Shown here one piece after another: positions 31,051 to 39,672 of a stretch of DNA of 64,000 bases. Each line of letters starts with the position of its first letter. Within the stretch, counting starts at the first letter, position 1. This stretch comes from Desulfovibrio porci (lineage in GTDB: Bacteria; Desulfobacterota; Desulfovibrionia; Desulfovibrionales; Desulfovibrionaceae). A model generated the notes under the pieces. It made no database searches. It saw only the letters and a list, made by a program, of their open reading frames with translations, and was not told where the DNA came from. Made by a program: the position numbers and the translations under genes. The stretch spans positions 84,817-148,816 of the forward strand of contig NZ_VUMH01000009.1 in assembly GCF_009696265.1 (NCBI RefSeq), written 5' to 3'.

Positions 31051-31971
31051 TTATACCGTGTAGTGGTGCAGCCAGCCCGCGTACTTGGGATTTTCGCCCT
31101 TGGCCACCTTGAAGAATTCCTTCTGCAGATGCTTGGTCACCGGGCCCGCATGGCCCGCGCCGATCCGGCGGTGGTCCAGTTCGCGGATGGGCGTGAGTTC
31201 CGCCGCCGTGCCGGTGAAGAAGGCTTCGTCGGCGATGTAGAACTCGTCGCGGGTGAACTGCTGCTCTTCCACCGTATAACCCAGATCGCGGGCCAGCGCC
31301 ACGATGGACTTGCGGGTGATGCCGCCCAGAATGGAGGTCAGGGGCGTGGTTTTGATGACCCCGTCGCGCACGATGAAGATGTTCTCGCCGGTGGCTTCGG
31401 AGACGAAGCCGTTGGTGTCCAGCATGACGGCTTCGTCAAAGCCTTCTTCCTTGGCTTCGATCTTGGCCAGGATGGAGTTGATGTAGTTGCCCGAGGCCTT
31501 GGCCTTGGACATGCAGGTGTTCACATGGCTGCGCGCGAAGGTGCTGGTTTTGACGCGGATGCCTTTTTCCAGGGCTTCTGCGCCGAGATACGCGCCCCAG
31601 GGCCAGACCGCGATGATGGTCTGCACGGGATTGTTGCCGGGGTAGACGCCCATTTCGCCGTGGCCCACAAAGGAGAGCGGGCGGATGTAGCCCTCGGGCA
31701 GCTTGTTGGCCTTGAGGGTTTCAATGCAGGCTTCGCCCAGCTGTTCGGCACTGTAGGGCAGCTCCATGCGCAGGATCTTGGCGGAGTTGAGCATGCGCTT
31801 GCAGTGGTCCTCCAGGCGGAAGACGGCGGAAGTGCCGTCGGCGCAGGCGTAGGCCCGGATGCCTTCAAAAATGGCGCTGCCGTAGTGCAGGGCGTGGGTG
31901 AGCACATGAACCTGAGCCTGATCCCAGGGAACCATTTTTCCGTCAAACCAGATGAACTTCATTGTCTGCAT
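31051..31971 (-). CDS. ilvE: Branched-chain amino acid aminotransferase
   Basis: PLP-dependent fold-type IV transaminase for Ile, Leu and Val, 306 residues. The ATG at 31971 is selected because GAGGTTAGCC precedes it and the product starts MQTMKFIWFDGKMVPW; a 21-residue extension upstream looks non-coding. Family motifs are clear: VLTHALHYGSAIFEGIRAY, the PLP-lysine region MSKAKASGNYINS, EAVMLDTNGFVSEATGENIFIV, and TSILGGITRKSIVALARDLG. The substrate-binding elements fit group I (IlvE) rather than D-amino acid transaminase. It is followed by dnaX on the same strand (87 bases), and its promoter should lie just left of the MITE at 32100. Confidence 0.95.
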   Translation of the reverse strand: MQTMKFIWFDGKMVPWDQAQVHVLTHALHYGSAIFEGIRAYACADGTSAVFRLEDHCKRMLNSAKILRMELPYSAEQLGEACIETLKANKLPEGYIRPLSFVGHGEMGVYPGNNPVQTIIAVWPWGAYLGAEALEKGIRVKTSTFARSHVNTCMSKAKASGNYINSILAKIEAKEEGFDEAVMLDTNGFVSEATGENIFIVRDGVIKTTPLTSILGGITRKSIVALARDLGYTVEEQQFTRDEFYIADEAFFTGTAAELTPIRELDHRRIGAGHAGPVTKHLQKEFFKVAKGENPKYAGWLHHYTV

Positions 31972-32099
31972 GGCTAACCTCGCAAAGAGCCGCTGTGTGG
32001 AGCGCTGTGCCGTGGCCGGGCCGTTTGCCCGCATGGCCGCGCAAGGGCAAAAATCTACTGAAAAGCGGCGTTCATGGCAAGCGCTGTCGGCGGTGAGGA

Positions 32100-32677
32100 C
32101 AGGGCAGACGCATCTAATTTTTGCTTTACCAGTCTGTTATTTGTCGTGATTATCCGTCAAAACCGGCCTTTTCGGCACCGGCGGCGTCATCCGGCGCTTT
32201 TTGCTGCTCACGTACTTGAGTACATCTCTGCTCTCGATGCCCGTAAGCTCGCTACGCTCGTCAACGGGCACGGCCCTTTGGACCGCCTTCCGGTCGGTTT
32301 CCACGCAAAAAGCGCCATTTTCCTTGCCAGCGCCGAAAAATCTTGCTTCAGCCGTTGCGACGCAGGAGCTTTAGCCGTAGGCGAGCTTGTGAGCCGTACG
32401 GCTGAAGACAGCAATGAGTTACACGAAATTGTGTCCAGGGAAGTCACTGTCGCTATCCGTAGCGATGCTGTCTTGTTCCGTAATACGGCTTCGCCGTGAA
32501 CGGCTCAAGCAAGCCGCTGGCGCGGCAACGGCTAGCGCATTTTTTAGGATTCTCCCGACACCAGCCATCCGCCTGCGCTTCGCTCCGGCGGAGCAGAGGC
32601 GGCTTTGCCCCTTTTTGTCCGCTACTGAGCTATCTAGTCAATAAATAAATAAAGATTTTTTAGATGCGTCTGCCCTG
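32100..32677. mobile_element. Putative 578-bp MITE with 18-bp terminal inverted repeats
   Basis: The ends CAGGGCAGACGCATCTAA (32100-32117) and its exact complement (32660-32677) are perfect 18-bp inverted repeats. They are bordered by a near-perfect 10-bp direct repeat, GCGGTGAGGA at 32090-32099 and GCGGAGAGGA at 32678-32687 (9/10), which looks like a target duplication. Inside there is no convincing gene, only hairpins, including a 12-bp GGCGCTTTTTGC inverted repeat (32193-32204 with 32305-32316) related to the ~145-bp elements elsewhere in the window. A transposase that could move it is not evident here. Confidence 0.6.
32150..32350. repeat. Variant copy of the ~145-bp palindromic element inside the MITE
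   Basis: Shares the GCGTCA, GAGTAC, GCAAAAA and TCCTTGCC boxes with the three full copies (37726, 46632, 57156), but its central loop carries about 80 extra bases. Confidence 0.4.
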
Positions 32678-32824
32678 GCGGAGAGGATTTCTTTTCCTGA
32701 GGCTGGCGGCAGCTTCCGGGCCTTGCGCGGGCATATGCCCGGAATTAGTATATGCCGAAAGCATCCGGCGGCCTGGTCGCAAAAATGGGTGCGCTTGTTT
32801 CAAAATTCCGGCACGGGAGCCTTC

Positions 32825-33925
32825 ATGGACCCACAGAAAAAAAGCTTTGAACTTGAAGAAAGCGCCGCGCGTCTGGCCGACGCCGCAGTGGATAAAATAG
32901 TTTCCTTTCCCGGAGATTACGCGCAGCATCAACGGATTTTGTACGATCTGAAGACGGAACTGACGGACCTCGGCGCGGTGGTTTGCGCCGGGACCGGGGA
33001 GCGCGCCGACGCCTGCGGCAATACGCTGCCCGACGAGCTCAGGTGGCGGCTGGCCGGGGACATGCCGGGTTTCTCCACTGAAGCCCTGTACCAGAAGCGC
33101 TCTTCCCTTTTGTCCATGGGCGGCATCGTCTTCTTCGGCTATCTGCTGGGCGGCCTTTTGTCCACGGTGCTGGGCTGGCTGGACATGGGCGGGGACATCA
33201 TCCGGGTGGTCGCGGTCTGGGCCATGTTTTACGCTTCGGAATATCTTTCGGCCAATCCCAAGGCGCGTTTACGGGTACTGGCCTTTCTGGGGCTCGGAAC
33301 CCTGGCCGGGTTCGCCGTGGGCCTGATGTCGGGCATGCTCCGCCTGACCTCCTGGGCCGGAATCAAGCGGGCGGTTTTCGGAAGCGGGGAAACCGCGCCG
33401 GGCCTGCTGAAACGCTGGTATCTGCTGCTGGGGGCCGCCTTTCTTTTTGTTTTTCTGTCCAAAAAGGTCACGGCCCTGGATGTGACGGCCTTCAAACATT
33501 CGCTGCAAAAACAGGCGGCGGAGAGGATGCGTTGTCTGCTCGTCTTTTTTGAGGAGCTGAACCGCCGCGACGCCGAATTGGCCGAACTGAAAAACAGCCG
33601 GAGTCCCGACCTGAGTTCCGTGAAATGTCCCAAAAACGATTGTCTTCTCGCGCGGGACGTCATCCAGATGCTGGATGCCTTTGATGCGGACACCAGGACA
33701 TTTCTGGCCGAAAAGCTGGCCGCCGTGGGCTATGAGACGGATTCCGGCCAAGACGATTTTCTGGTCTGGAACGGAGCGGAGCACGAAAAATTCTACGATA
33801 TGGTGGGCCTGGTCAGGGACGGGGACCGTTGCCGCATCCTCAAGCGCTGCTACATGGCCGGCGAAAAGATTGTCAGGGGCTATGTGCAGCGGGATGCCGG
33901 GGAACAGGGATCGTCACGGGAGTGA
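32825..33925 (+). CDS. Membrane protein with GrpE-like C-terminal region, partner of Hsp70-like protein
   Basis: A 366-residue protein that I do not recognise as a named family. The ATG at 32825 follows GGGAG; upstream codons run into the MITE. The first 90 residues are soluble with a helical start (QKKSFELEESAARLADAAVDKIV). Three to four membrane segments lie at about 97-118, 124-138, 150-171 and 197-212. The remainder is cytoplasmic: a helical part (220-255), a Cys pair (KCPKNDC), and a C-terminal stretch (about 290-357, KLAAVGYETD...NGAEHEKFYDMVG...RCYMAGEKIVRGYV) that resembles the beta domain of GrpE, the Hsp70 nucleotide exchange factor. The gene is 3 bases from the Hsp70-like gene, implying joint function. 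The GrpE relation is by eye and needs a profile search. Confidence 0.6.
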   Translation: MDPQKKSFELEESAARLADAAVDKIVSFPGDYAQHQRILYDLKTELTDLGAVVCAGTGERADACGNTLPDELRWRLAGDMPGFSTEALYQKRSSLLSMGGIVFFGYLLGGLLSTVLGWLDMGGDIIRVVAVWAMFYASEYLSANPKARLRVLAFLGLGTLAGFAVGLMSGMLRLTSWAGIKRAVFGSGETAPGLLKRWYLLLGAAFLFVFLSKKVTALDVTAFKHSLQKQAAERMRCLLVFFEELNRRDAELAELKNSRSPDLSSVKCPKNDCLLARDVIQMLDAFDADTRTFLAEKLAAVGYETDSGQDDFLVWNGAEHEKFYDMVGLVRDGDRCRILKRCYMAGEKIVRGYVQRDAGEQGSSRE

Positions 33926-33928
33926 AAG

Positions 33929-35905
33929 ATGAAGAGTATCGGCATTGATCTCGGCACCACCAATACCTATCTCTACGGGACCGGCGGCGCTTCGGCCGAG
34001 CCCGCCCCGCTGACGCTGCCGCGCATCAGCGATGAAAACGGCTGCATAGCCACGGTGGTTCTCTATCAGGACCACAAGCCCCTGCTCATCGGCAACATCG
34101 CGGAAAGCGAATACCACACCAACCGTGCCGCCATGCCCGCGCGGACCCTGCGCAGCCAGTTCAAGCCCGAAATCGCCCACGGCGACTCCGAGGCCATGGA
34201 GTGGATGACGGATTTTTTACGCGAACTGCGCGCGGCGCTGCCCGAGGGCGTTCTGGAGCCTGAAAGCCGCATTTATGTGGGCATGCCTTCCCGGACCAGG
34301 GAGGATTTCAGCCTCAATCTGGCCCAATGTTTCGTGCGGGCCGGCTGGCCCCGCCCCGCCTTTGTCAGGGAGTCGGACGCGGCCATGATTTCCTGCCTTC
34401 AGTCCGGAGCTCTGAGCATCGACGATATCGAAAACAGGGCGCTTATCCTGGATTTCGGCGGCGGCACCTGCGATTTCACCAGCCTGGAAAGCATGGACGT
34501 GCTCCAGAACGGCGGCGATCCCCTGTTTGGCGGGCGCTTGTTCGATGATCTGCTGTTTCAGGTTTTCTGCCGTAAAAACGAGCTCTTCCAACGGGACGCG
34601 CCCGGCTCCGGCTATGAATATTATCTGCACTGGATTCAGTGCAAGGCCGAAAAGGAGCGTTTTTCGGACGCCGTGGCCCTGGACGGGGCGGCCAGGGTCA
34701 GCCTGCACGCCGTGTGGCATGACGCCCGCGGGAACAGACAGGACGCCTATGTTCACGACTATACGCGGGAGGATTTCATCAGGGATGCGGAAAACTACGC
34801 GGCCACGGACAGCCTGCGCGCCATGCTGGGCCAGTATGCCGACAGGGGCGGCCTGAGCCCGCAGGCCCGGGATCTGCTGCAAGGCCGACGGATCGGCCTG
34901 CTCTCCTGGTTCAGAAGCATTCTCGGCGGCATTGACGGCCGCCGGGATATTTCAAAAGTCATTCTCACGGGCGGCAGCAGCCGCTGGTTTTTCGTCCAGG
35001 ACATGGCGCGGGAGCTTTTCCCCGCCGCCGAGCGGGCCATGAGCCGCCGCACGTATGAGGACATCGCCTACGGCCTGGCCCTCTATCCGGTCCTTTCCGA
35101 GTCGCACGCCGCCGTGCGGGCGCTTCTGGGCGAGAAAATCGAGACCTTTGCGGATCAGGCCTGCGAAGTGGTGCGGAACATCGTGGCCAAGCACGCCACA
35201 TTCGCCGTGCGTCTGTGCACGGAGCGCATTGTGGACCGGGACATCATGCCCGTGCTGGAAGAAGCCCGGAAAGTGCAAAAAACCGTGGAGCAACTGGAGC
35301 GGGCCTTTGTGGAAAACATCCAAAACGATGCCGGGCTGCTGGCCGTCATCAGGGAAAAAACGGAAGCCCTGCGCGAGGAAATCCAGTACGAATTGCAGCA
35401 GCGTTTCAGGGCCTGGCTGCGCCGGAACGGCGTCCCGCTAGCCCCGCGCTTTGAATTCCCCGCGCGGGCGCTCAGCAATGACTTTTTCGACGCCATCAGC
35501 GTAAAGGTGTCGCGCCTGGCTTTTCTGAACATCATGGATTTCATGGCCTCGGCGGTGCTGCCGGGCATTGCCGCCTACGCCGTGGCCGGGGCCATAGCGC
35601 ACACGGGCGAGGCTGTCTCCGCCGTGCTGGGCGGCGGCGCGGCCTTTATGGGCGTCTGGGGCCTGGGGAAAGTGGCCAAGGGCTTTTTGTGGAAGCGCAA
35701 GCTGCCCAGGTTTTTCCTCACGGAAACGAACCGGCGAAAGATTGTGGAGAAAAACAAGGCCTATATTGAAGCGGCGTTGGGCAAGGCTTTCGCGGACGTC
35801 CAGGCCGGACTGGCGGACGATGCGGAACGCAGGCTGCGCCACGCCCTTGCCTCCATGCTGTCCAGGCTGACGGTCCTGAATCAGGTGCGTTGCGCGCGGC
35901 CGTAG
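33929..35905 (+). CDS. Hsp70-like ATPase with membrane-associating C-terminus
   Basis: A 658-residue protein of the Hsp70/actin ATPase superfamily. The nucleotide-binding domain is intact: [10 protein letters not shown] (residues 4-13), LDFGGGTCDFT (174-184) and ILTGGSSR (345-352). It lacks the canonical DnaK linker (VLLLD-type) and substrate-binding domain. Instead there is a long helical/coiled-coil region (about 400-500) and, at about 533-587, a hydrophobic Gly/Ala-rich stretch (DFMASAVLPGIAAYAVAGAIAH...GGGAAFMGVWGLG) able to cross or insert in membrane, followed by a basic helix KGFLWKRKLPR. With the upstream membrane protein it suggests a membrane-tethered chaperone or ATP-switch pair. 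No J-domain protein is adjacent. Function unknown. Confidence 0.75.
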   Translation: MKSIGIDLGTTNTYLYGTGGASAEPAPLTLPRISDENGCIATVVLYQDHKPLLIGNIAESEYHTNRAAMPARTLRSQFKPEIAHGDSEAMEWMTDFLRELRAALPEGVLEPESRIYVGMPSRTREDFSLNLAQCFVRAGWPRPAFVRESDAAMISCLQSGALSIDDIENRALILDFGGGTCDFTSLESMDVLQNGGDPLFGGRLFDDLLFQVFCRKNELFQRDAPGSGYEYYLHWIQCKAEKERFSDAVALDGAARVSLHAVWHDARGNRQDAYVHDYTREDFIRDAENYAATDSLRAMLGQYADRGGLSPQARDLLQGRRIGLLSWFRSILGGIDGRRDISKVILTGGSSRWFFVQDMARELFPAAERAMSRRTYEDIAYGLALYPVLSESHAAVRALLGEKIETFADQACEVVRNIVAKHATFAVRLCTERIVDRDIMPVLEEARKVQKTVEQLERAFVENIQNDAGLLAVIREKTEALREEIQYELQQRFRAWLRRNGVPLAPRFEFPARALSNDFFDAISVKVSRLAFLNIMDFMASAVLPGIAAYAVAGAIAHTGEAVSAVLGGGAAFMGVWGLGKVAKGFLWKRKLPRFFLTETNRRKIVEKNKAYIEAALGKAFADVQAGLADDAERRLRHALASMLSRLTVLNQVRCARP

Positions 35906-35990
35906 GGCCGGAAAACCCTGGCCCGGCGGAGTCGTATGGCGTATGCTCGGCCCCGTATCATTCAACTTTTGCGTTCAAGACGGAGCGGGC

Positions 35991-37724
35991 ATGAAAGAAA
36001 GCGCAGTACTGGGCATTGACGCGGGCGGCACCCATACCGACGCGGTGCTGATCACGGGCAACGGGGCAAGTCCGCGTCTGGCGGCGTCGGCCAAGGTCAA
36101 AACCCGCCATGACGATCTGCCCGCCTCGGTGCGGGAAGTGCTGGCGGCCCTGGCCGGGGAGCTGGGCGGCGCGGGCGCGGCGTTTCTGGCTGAAGTGGAG
36201 CGTGTGACCCTGGGCACCACCCTGGCGGTCAACGCCCTGGTGCAGGGCCGGGCCGACAGCGTGGGCCTGGCGCTTTCCGCAGGGCCGGGTCTGGACCCCG
36301 CGCGTTTCGGCCTGGGGGAACACGTCTGCGTGATTCCCGGCGGCCTGGACCACCGGGGCGTGGAGGTCAGCCCCCTGCAAACGGACGAACTGGCCCGGCG
36401 GGCGGCCCGCTGGCGCGATGAAGGCGTGGCCGCCGTGGCCTGCGTGGGCAAGTTTTCGCCGCGCAATCCGGCCCACGAGCGGGCCATGGGCGCGGCGGCC
36501 GTCAAGGCGTCGAGCCTGCCCGTCACCCTCGGGCACCGGCTCTCAGGCCGACTCAATTTCCCCCGCCGGGTAGCCACGGCCTATTACAACGCGGCCGTGC
36601 AGCGCCTGCACAACGATTTTCTGGACGTAGTGGAGGCGGCACTGGCCGACGCGGGCATCCACGCGGCCACCCGCCTGCTCAAGGCCGACGGCGGCGCGGT
36701 GCCGACATCCCTTTCGCGGCGCGAGCCGGTGCAGTCCATTCTGTCCGGCCCGGCGGCCAGCGTCATGGGCGTCATGGCCCTCTGCCCGGAAACGGAGCAA
36801 GGTTGCTCCCTGCTGCTGGACATGGGCGGCACCACCACGGATATGGCCCTGTTCTTTGACGGCTCGCCGGTCATCGACCGTGACGGCATGCTGCTGCAAG
36901 GCCGCCGCACGCTGGTGCGCGCCCTGGCCTCCACGTCCATCGGCGTGGGCGGGGATTCCCTGCTCAGCGTGGACGGCTCGGGGCGGGACGCGCGCGTACG
37001 CACCGGCCCGCTGCGCGACGGTCCGGCCCTGGCCTTCGGCGGCGCGCGGCCCACGTTGCTGGACGCCTTGAACGTGCTGGACGCCGAGGCCGCTCCCGGC
37101 GCTTCCGCTGACCGGGGCGATATGGCCGCTTCCCGCGAGGGGCTGGCGACGCTGGCCGCCGCCCACGGTCTGGATGCGCGCGTCCTGGCCCAAAAGGCCG
37201 TGGACGACGCTCTGGCGCAGGTGGCGCTGGCCGCGCGCGAGCTTGTGGAGGCCGTGAACGCCCGGCCCATTTACACCCTGGCCGCGCTCAAGGCCGTGCG
37301 CGAGGCCAGGCCCGAGCGCGTCTGGCTGGTGGGCGGCCCGGCGGACTGCATCCGCGAGCGTCTGGGCGCGGCCCTGGGCCTGCCGGTAGCCAGCCCGCCG
37401 CACGCCGCCGTGGCCAATGCCGTGGGCGCGGCCCTGACCCTGCCCACAGCCGGACTGGAAATTTATGCGGACACGGGGCGCGGCCTGCTGCGCGCGCCCG
37501 CTCTGGATCTGGAGGAGCGCATCAGCAAGGGCTACACACTGAACGCCGCCGAGCGCCGCGCCGGGGAACTGCTGGCCGCCCACCTGGCCGCCGAGGGCGT
37601 GCCGGACGCGGCCGTGGAAGTGGTGGAAGCCGACCTTTTCGCCACCCTGGACGACGGCGGCTACGGCTCCAAGGATATCCGGGTGGCCTGCCAGGTGGTG
37701 CCGGGCATTGCGGGGCGATTGTGA
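35991..37724 (+). CDS. HyuA-like hydantoinase/oxoprolinase family ATPase
   Basis: Member of the hydantoinase A/acetone carboxylase beta family, 577 residues. The ATG at 35991 follows GGAG; an in-frame ATG 16 codons earlier lacks a ribosome site. Motifs: GIDAGGTHTDAVLI (phosphate loop 1), TLGTTLAVNALVQGRADSVGLALSAGPG (hydantoinase N-terminal domain), LSGPAASVMG, LLLDMGGTTTDMALF (phosphate 2) and TSIGVGGDSLLS. These enzymes hydrolyse or carboxylate cyclic amides or ketones using ATP; the partner HyuB subunit is missing, so the activity cannot be named. Overlap of context with Hsp70-like and GlpK genes gives three actin-fold ATPases in a row. Palindromic element C starts one base after the stop codon. 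Confidence 0.85.
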   Translation: MKESAVLGIDAGGTHTDAVLITGNGASPRLAASAKVKTRHDDLPASVREVLAALAGELGGAGAAFLAEVERVTLGTTLAVNALVQGRADSVGLALSAGPGLDPARFGLGEHVCVIPGGLDHRGVEVSPLQTDELARRAARWRDEGVAAVACVGKFSPRNPAHERAMGAAAVKASSLPVTLGHRLSGRLNFPRRVATAYYNAAVQRLHNDFLDVVEAALADAGIHAATRLLKADGGAVPTSLSRREPVQSILSGPAASVMGVMALCPETEQGCSLLLDMGGTTTDMALFFDGSPVIDRDGMLLQGRRTLVRALASTSIGVGGDSLLSVDGSGRDARVRTGPLRDGPALAFGGARPTLLDALNVLDAEAAPGASADRGDMAASREGLATLAAAHGLDARVLAQKAVDDALAQVALAARELVEAVNARPIYTLAALKAVREARPERVWLVGGPADCIRERLGAALGLPVASPPHAAVANAVGAALTLPTAGLEIYADTGRGLLRAPALDLEERISKGYTLNAAERRAGELLAAHLAAEGVPDAAVEVVEADLFATLDDGGYGSKDIRVACQVVPGIAGRL

Positions 37725-37725
37725 C

Positions 37726-37873
37726 GGAGAAGTGCTGATTACTGATCTTTTTGTCCTCTGCCTGCGTCAGACGAACTTCGCGCGACGGTCGAATATGTTT
37801 GAATATATTCCCTCCGCCCGAAGTTCGCCTTCCTTGGCGGAAAACAAAAGTCTTCAGTAATCAGCGCTTCTCC
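37726..37873 (+). repeat. ~145-bp palindromic element, copy C
   Basis: Bounded by 20-bp inverted repeats (GGAGAAGYGCTGATTACTGA, one mismatch) and starting one base after the HyuA stop codon. Internal arms GCGAACTTCG... pair, and conserved boxes CTGCGTCA, GGTCGA, TCCCTCC and CCTTGGCGGAA are shared with copies A and B. Confidence 0.75.
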
Positions 37874-37896
37874 GGATATTCCCGCGTTGAAAAGCT

Positions 37897-38100
37897 CTAG
37901 AGCAGATTAACTTTGAAATGTTGTACATCTCAAAGTTTAAAGACACGCCCACTTCACCGCTTAACAGTGCAAATAAATTGCGCTTACGGCTTCGTGGCGC
38001 GAGGCTGCTGCGCAGCCTCGTTAGAGCGTTTTAACTTTGAAACGCTCTAACGCCGCATTGCTGCCGTCGGCTGAATGCCTCTTTGAAAAAGAGGTGCGTT
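37897..38100. repeat. Hairpin-rich AGAGCA/TTTGAAA repeat region upstream of glpK
   Basis: Contains an 11-bp perfect hairpin TTAGAGCGTTT (38021-38031 with 38040-38050), a 9-bp GC hairpin (38000-38020) and boxes TCGGCTGAATG and CTTTGAAA that recur near crcB (59700-59860). With copy C this accounts for the 408-base gap 37725-38132; no gene is seen. Confidence 0.5.
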
Positions 38101-38132
38101 TCAAGGGCAATATATTTTTAGGGGGAGACGTA

Positions 38133-39635
38133 TTGACCGCCTCGTATATCCTGGCCCTGGACCAGGGCACCACCAGCTCGCGGGCCATCCTGTTCGACCG
38201 CCGGGGCCGCATGCTTCAGGTGGCCCAGAAGGAATTTACCCAGATCTATCCTCAGCCCGGCTGGGTGGAGCACAGCCCGGACGAGATTTTCGACACCCAG
38301 GCCCATGTGGCCCGCGACTGTCTCAAACAGGCCGGGGTGCAGGGCCATGAGCTGGCCGCCGTGGGCATCACCAACCAGCGTGAAACCACCGTGGTCTGGG
38401 ACCGGGCCAGCGGCGCGCCGGTGTACAACGCCATCGTCTGGCAGGACCGCCGCACGGCTCCCGTCTGCGACCGTTTGCGCGCCGAGGGCAAGGCCGGAAT
38501 CATCCGCGAAAAGACCGGCCTGGTGCCGGACGCCTATTTTTCCGGCACCAAGATCGGCTGGATTCTGGATAACGTGCCCGGCGCGCGGGCCAGGGCCGAG
38601 GCGGGCGAACTGCTTTTCGGCACTGTGGATTCCTGGCTGATCTGGAATTTCAGCAAACGCGGCGCGCATTTGACCGACCCTTCCAACGCCAGCCGCACCC
38701 TGCTGTTCAACATTCACACCGGCCAGTGGGACGACGAACTGCTGGACCTGCTCAACGTGCCGCGCGCCATGCTGCCCGAGGTGGCGCCTTCCTCCAGCGT
38801 CATGGCCCGCGCGCATCCCGAATTTTTCGGCCACGCCGTGCCCGTGGCGGGCGTGGCGGGCGACCAGCAGGCCGCCACGTTCGGCAACGCCTGCCTGAAG
38901 GAAGGCATGCTCAAGAACACCTACGGCACGGGCTGTTTTCTGCTGCTGAACACCGGGGCGCGGCCACGGACCAGCCGGAACAACCTGTTGGCCACCGTGG
39001 CCTGGGAGACGCAGCGCGGCCGGAGTTACGCCCTGGAGGGCAGCGTTTTCGCGGGCGGGGCCGTGGTCCAGTGGCTGCGCGACGGTCTGGGCTTCATTCA
39101 GGATTCCTCGGAGCTGGAAGGCCTGGCCGCCTCCGTGCCGGACAACGGCGGCGTCTATCTGGTTCCCGCCTTCACGGGCCTGGGCGCGCCGCACTGGGAC
39201 CAGTACGCGCGCGGCGTCATGGTGGGCCTGACCAGGGGCGTTGGGCGCGGGCATATCGCCAGGGCGGCCATTGAATCCATTGCCCTCCAGACCCTGGACG
39301 TCATGGAAGCCATGCGGGCGGACGCCGGTCTTGCCTGCAGCGTGCTGCGCGTGGACGGCGGGGCCAGCCGCAACAATATGCTCATGCAGTGCCAGGCCGA
39401 TCTCACCGGCGTGCCCGTGGAACGCCCGGTGGTGACGGAAACCACGGCCCTGGGCGCCGCCTGCCTGGCGGGGCTGGCCGTGGGCTTCTGGGCGGACGAG
39501 GAGGAAGCGGGCGCGCTCTGGCAACTGGACCGCCGCTTTGAACCCCGGATGAGCGAAGAGCGCCGCGCCGAACTGCTGTACCACTGGCGCCGGGCCGTGG
39601 AGCGCTCCCGCCGCTGGATCGAGCCGGAGGAGTAG
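38133..39635 (+). CDS. glpK: Glycerol kinase
   Basis: FGGY-family kinase converting glycerol to sn-glycerol 3-phosphate with ATP, 500 residues. I start it at a TTG (38133), because GGGGGAG lies eight bases upstream and translation then begins [22 protein letters not shown], as in GlpK homologues; the ATG at 38037 would add 32 residues encoded by repeat DNA. Signatures: [67 protein letters not shown] and [17 protein letters not shown]. No glpF or glpD is adjacent. It stands as a single gene with a hairpin-rich leader. Confidence 0.95.
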   Translation: MTASYILALDQGTTSSRAILFDRRGRMLQVAQKEFTQIYPQPGWVEHSPDEIFDTQAHVARDCLKQAGVQGHELAAVGITNQRETTVVWDRASGAPVYNAIVWQDRRTAPVCDRLRAEGKAGIIREKTGLVPDAYFSGTKIGWILDNVPGARARAEAGELLFGTVDSWLIWNFSKRGAHLTDPSNASRTLLFNIHTGQWDDELLDLLNVPRAMLPEVAPSSSVMARAHPEFFGHAVPVAGVAGDQQAATFGNACLKEGMLKNTYGTGCFLLLNTGARPRTSRNNLLATVAWETQRGRSYALEGSVFAGGAVVQWLRDGLGFIQDSSELEGLAASVPDNGGVYLVPAFTGLGAPHWDQYARGVMVGLTRGVGRGHIARAAIESIALQTLDVMEAMRADAGLACSVLRVDGGASRNNMLMQCQADLTGVPVERPVVTETTALGAACLAGLAVGFWADEEEAGALWQLDRRFEPRMSEERRAELLYHWRRAVERSRRWIEPEE

Positions 39636-39672
39636 GGCGGAAGGCCGGAAAAGCAATCTGAGCGGGGGAGAA

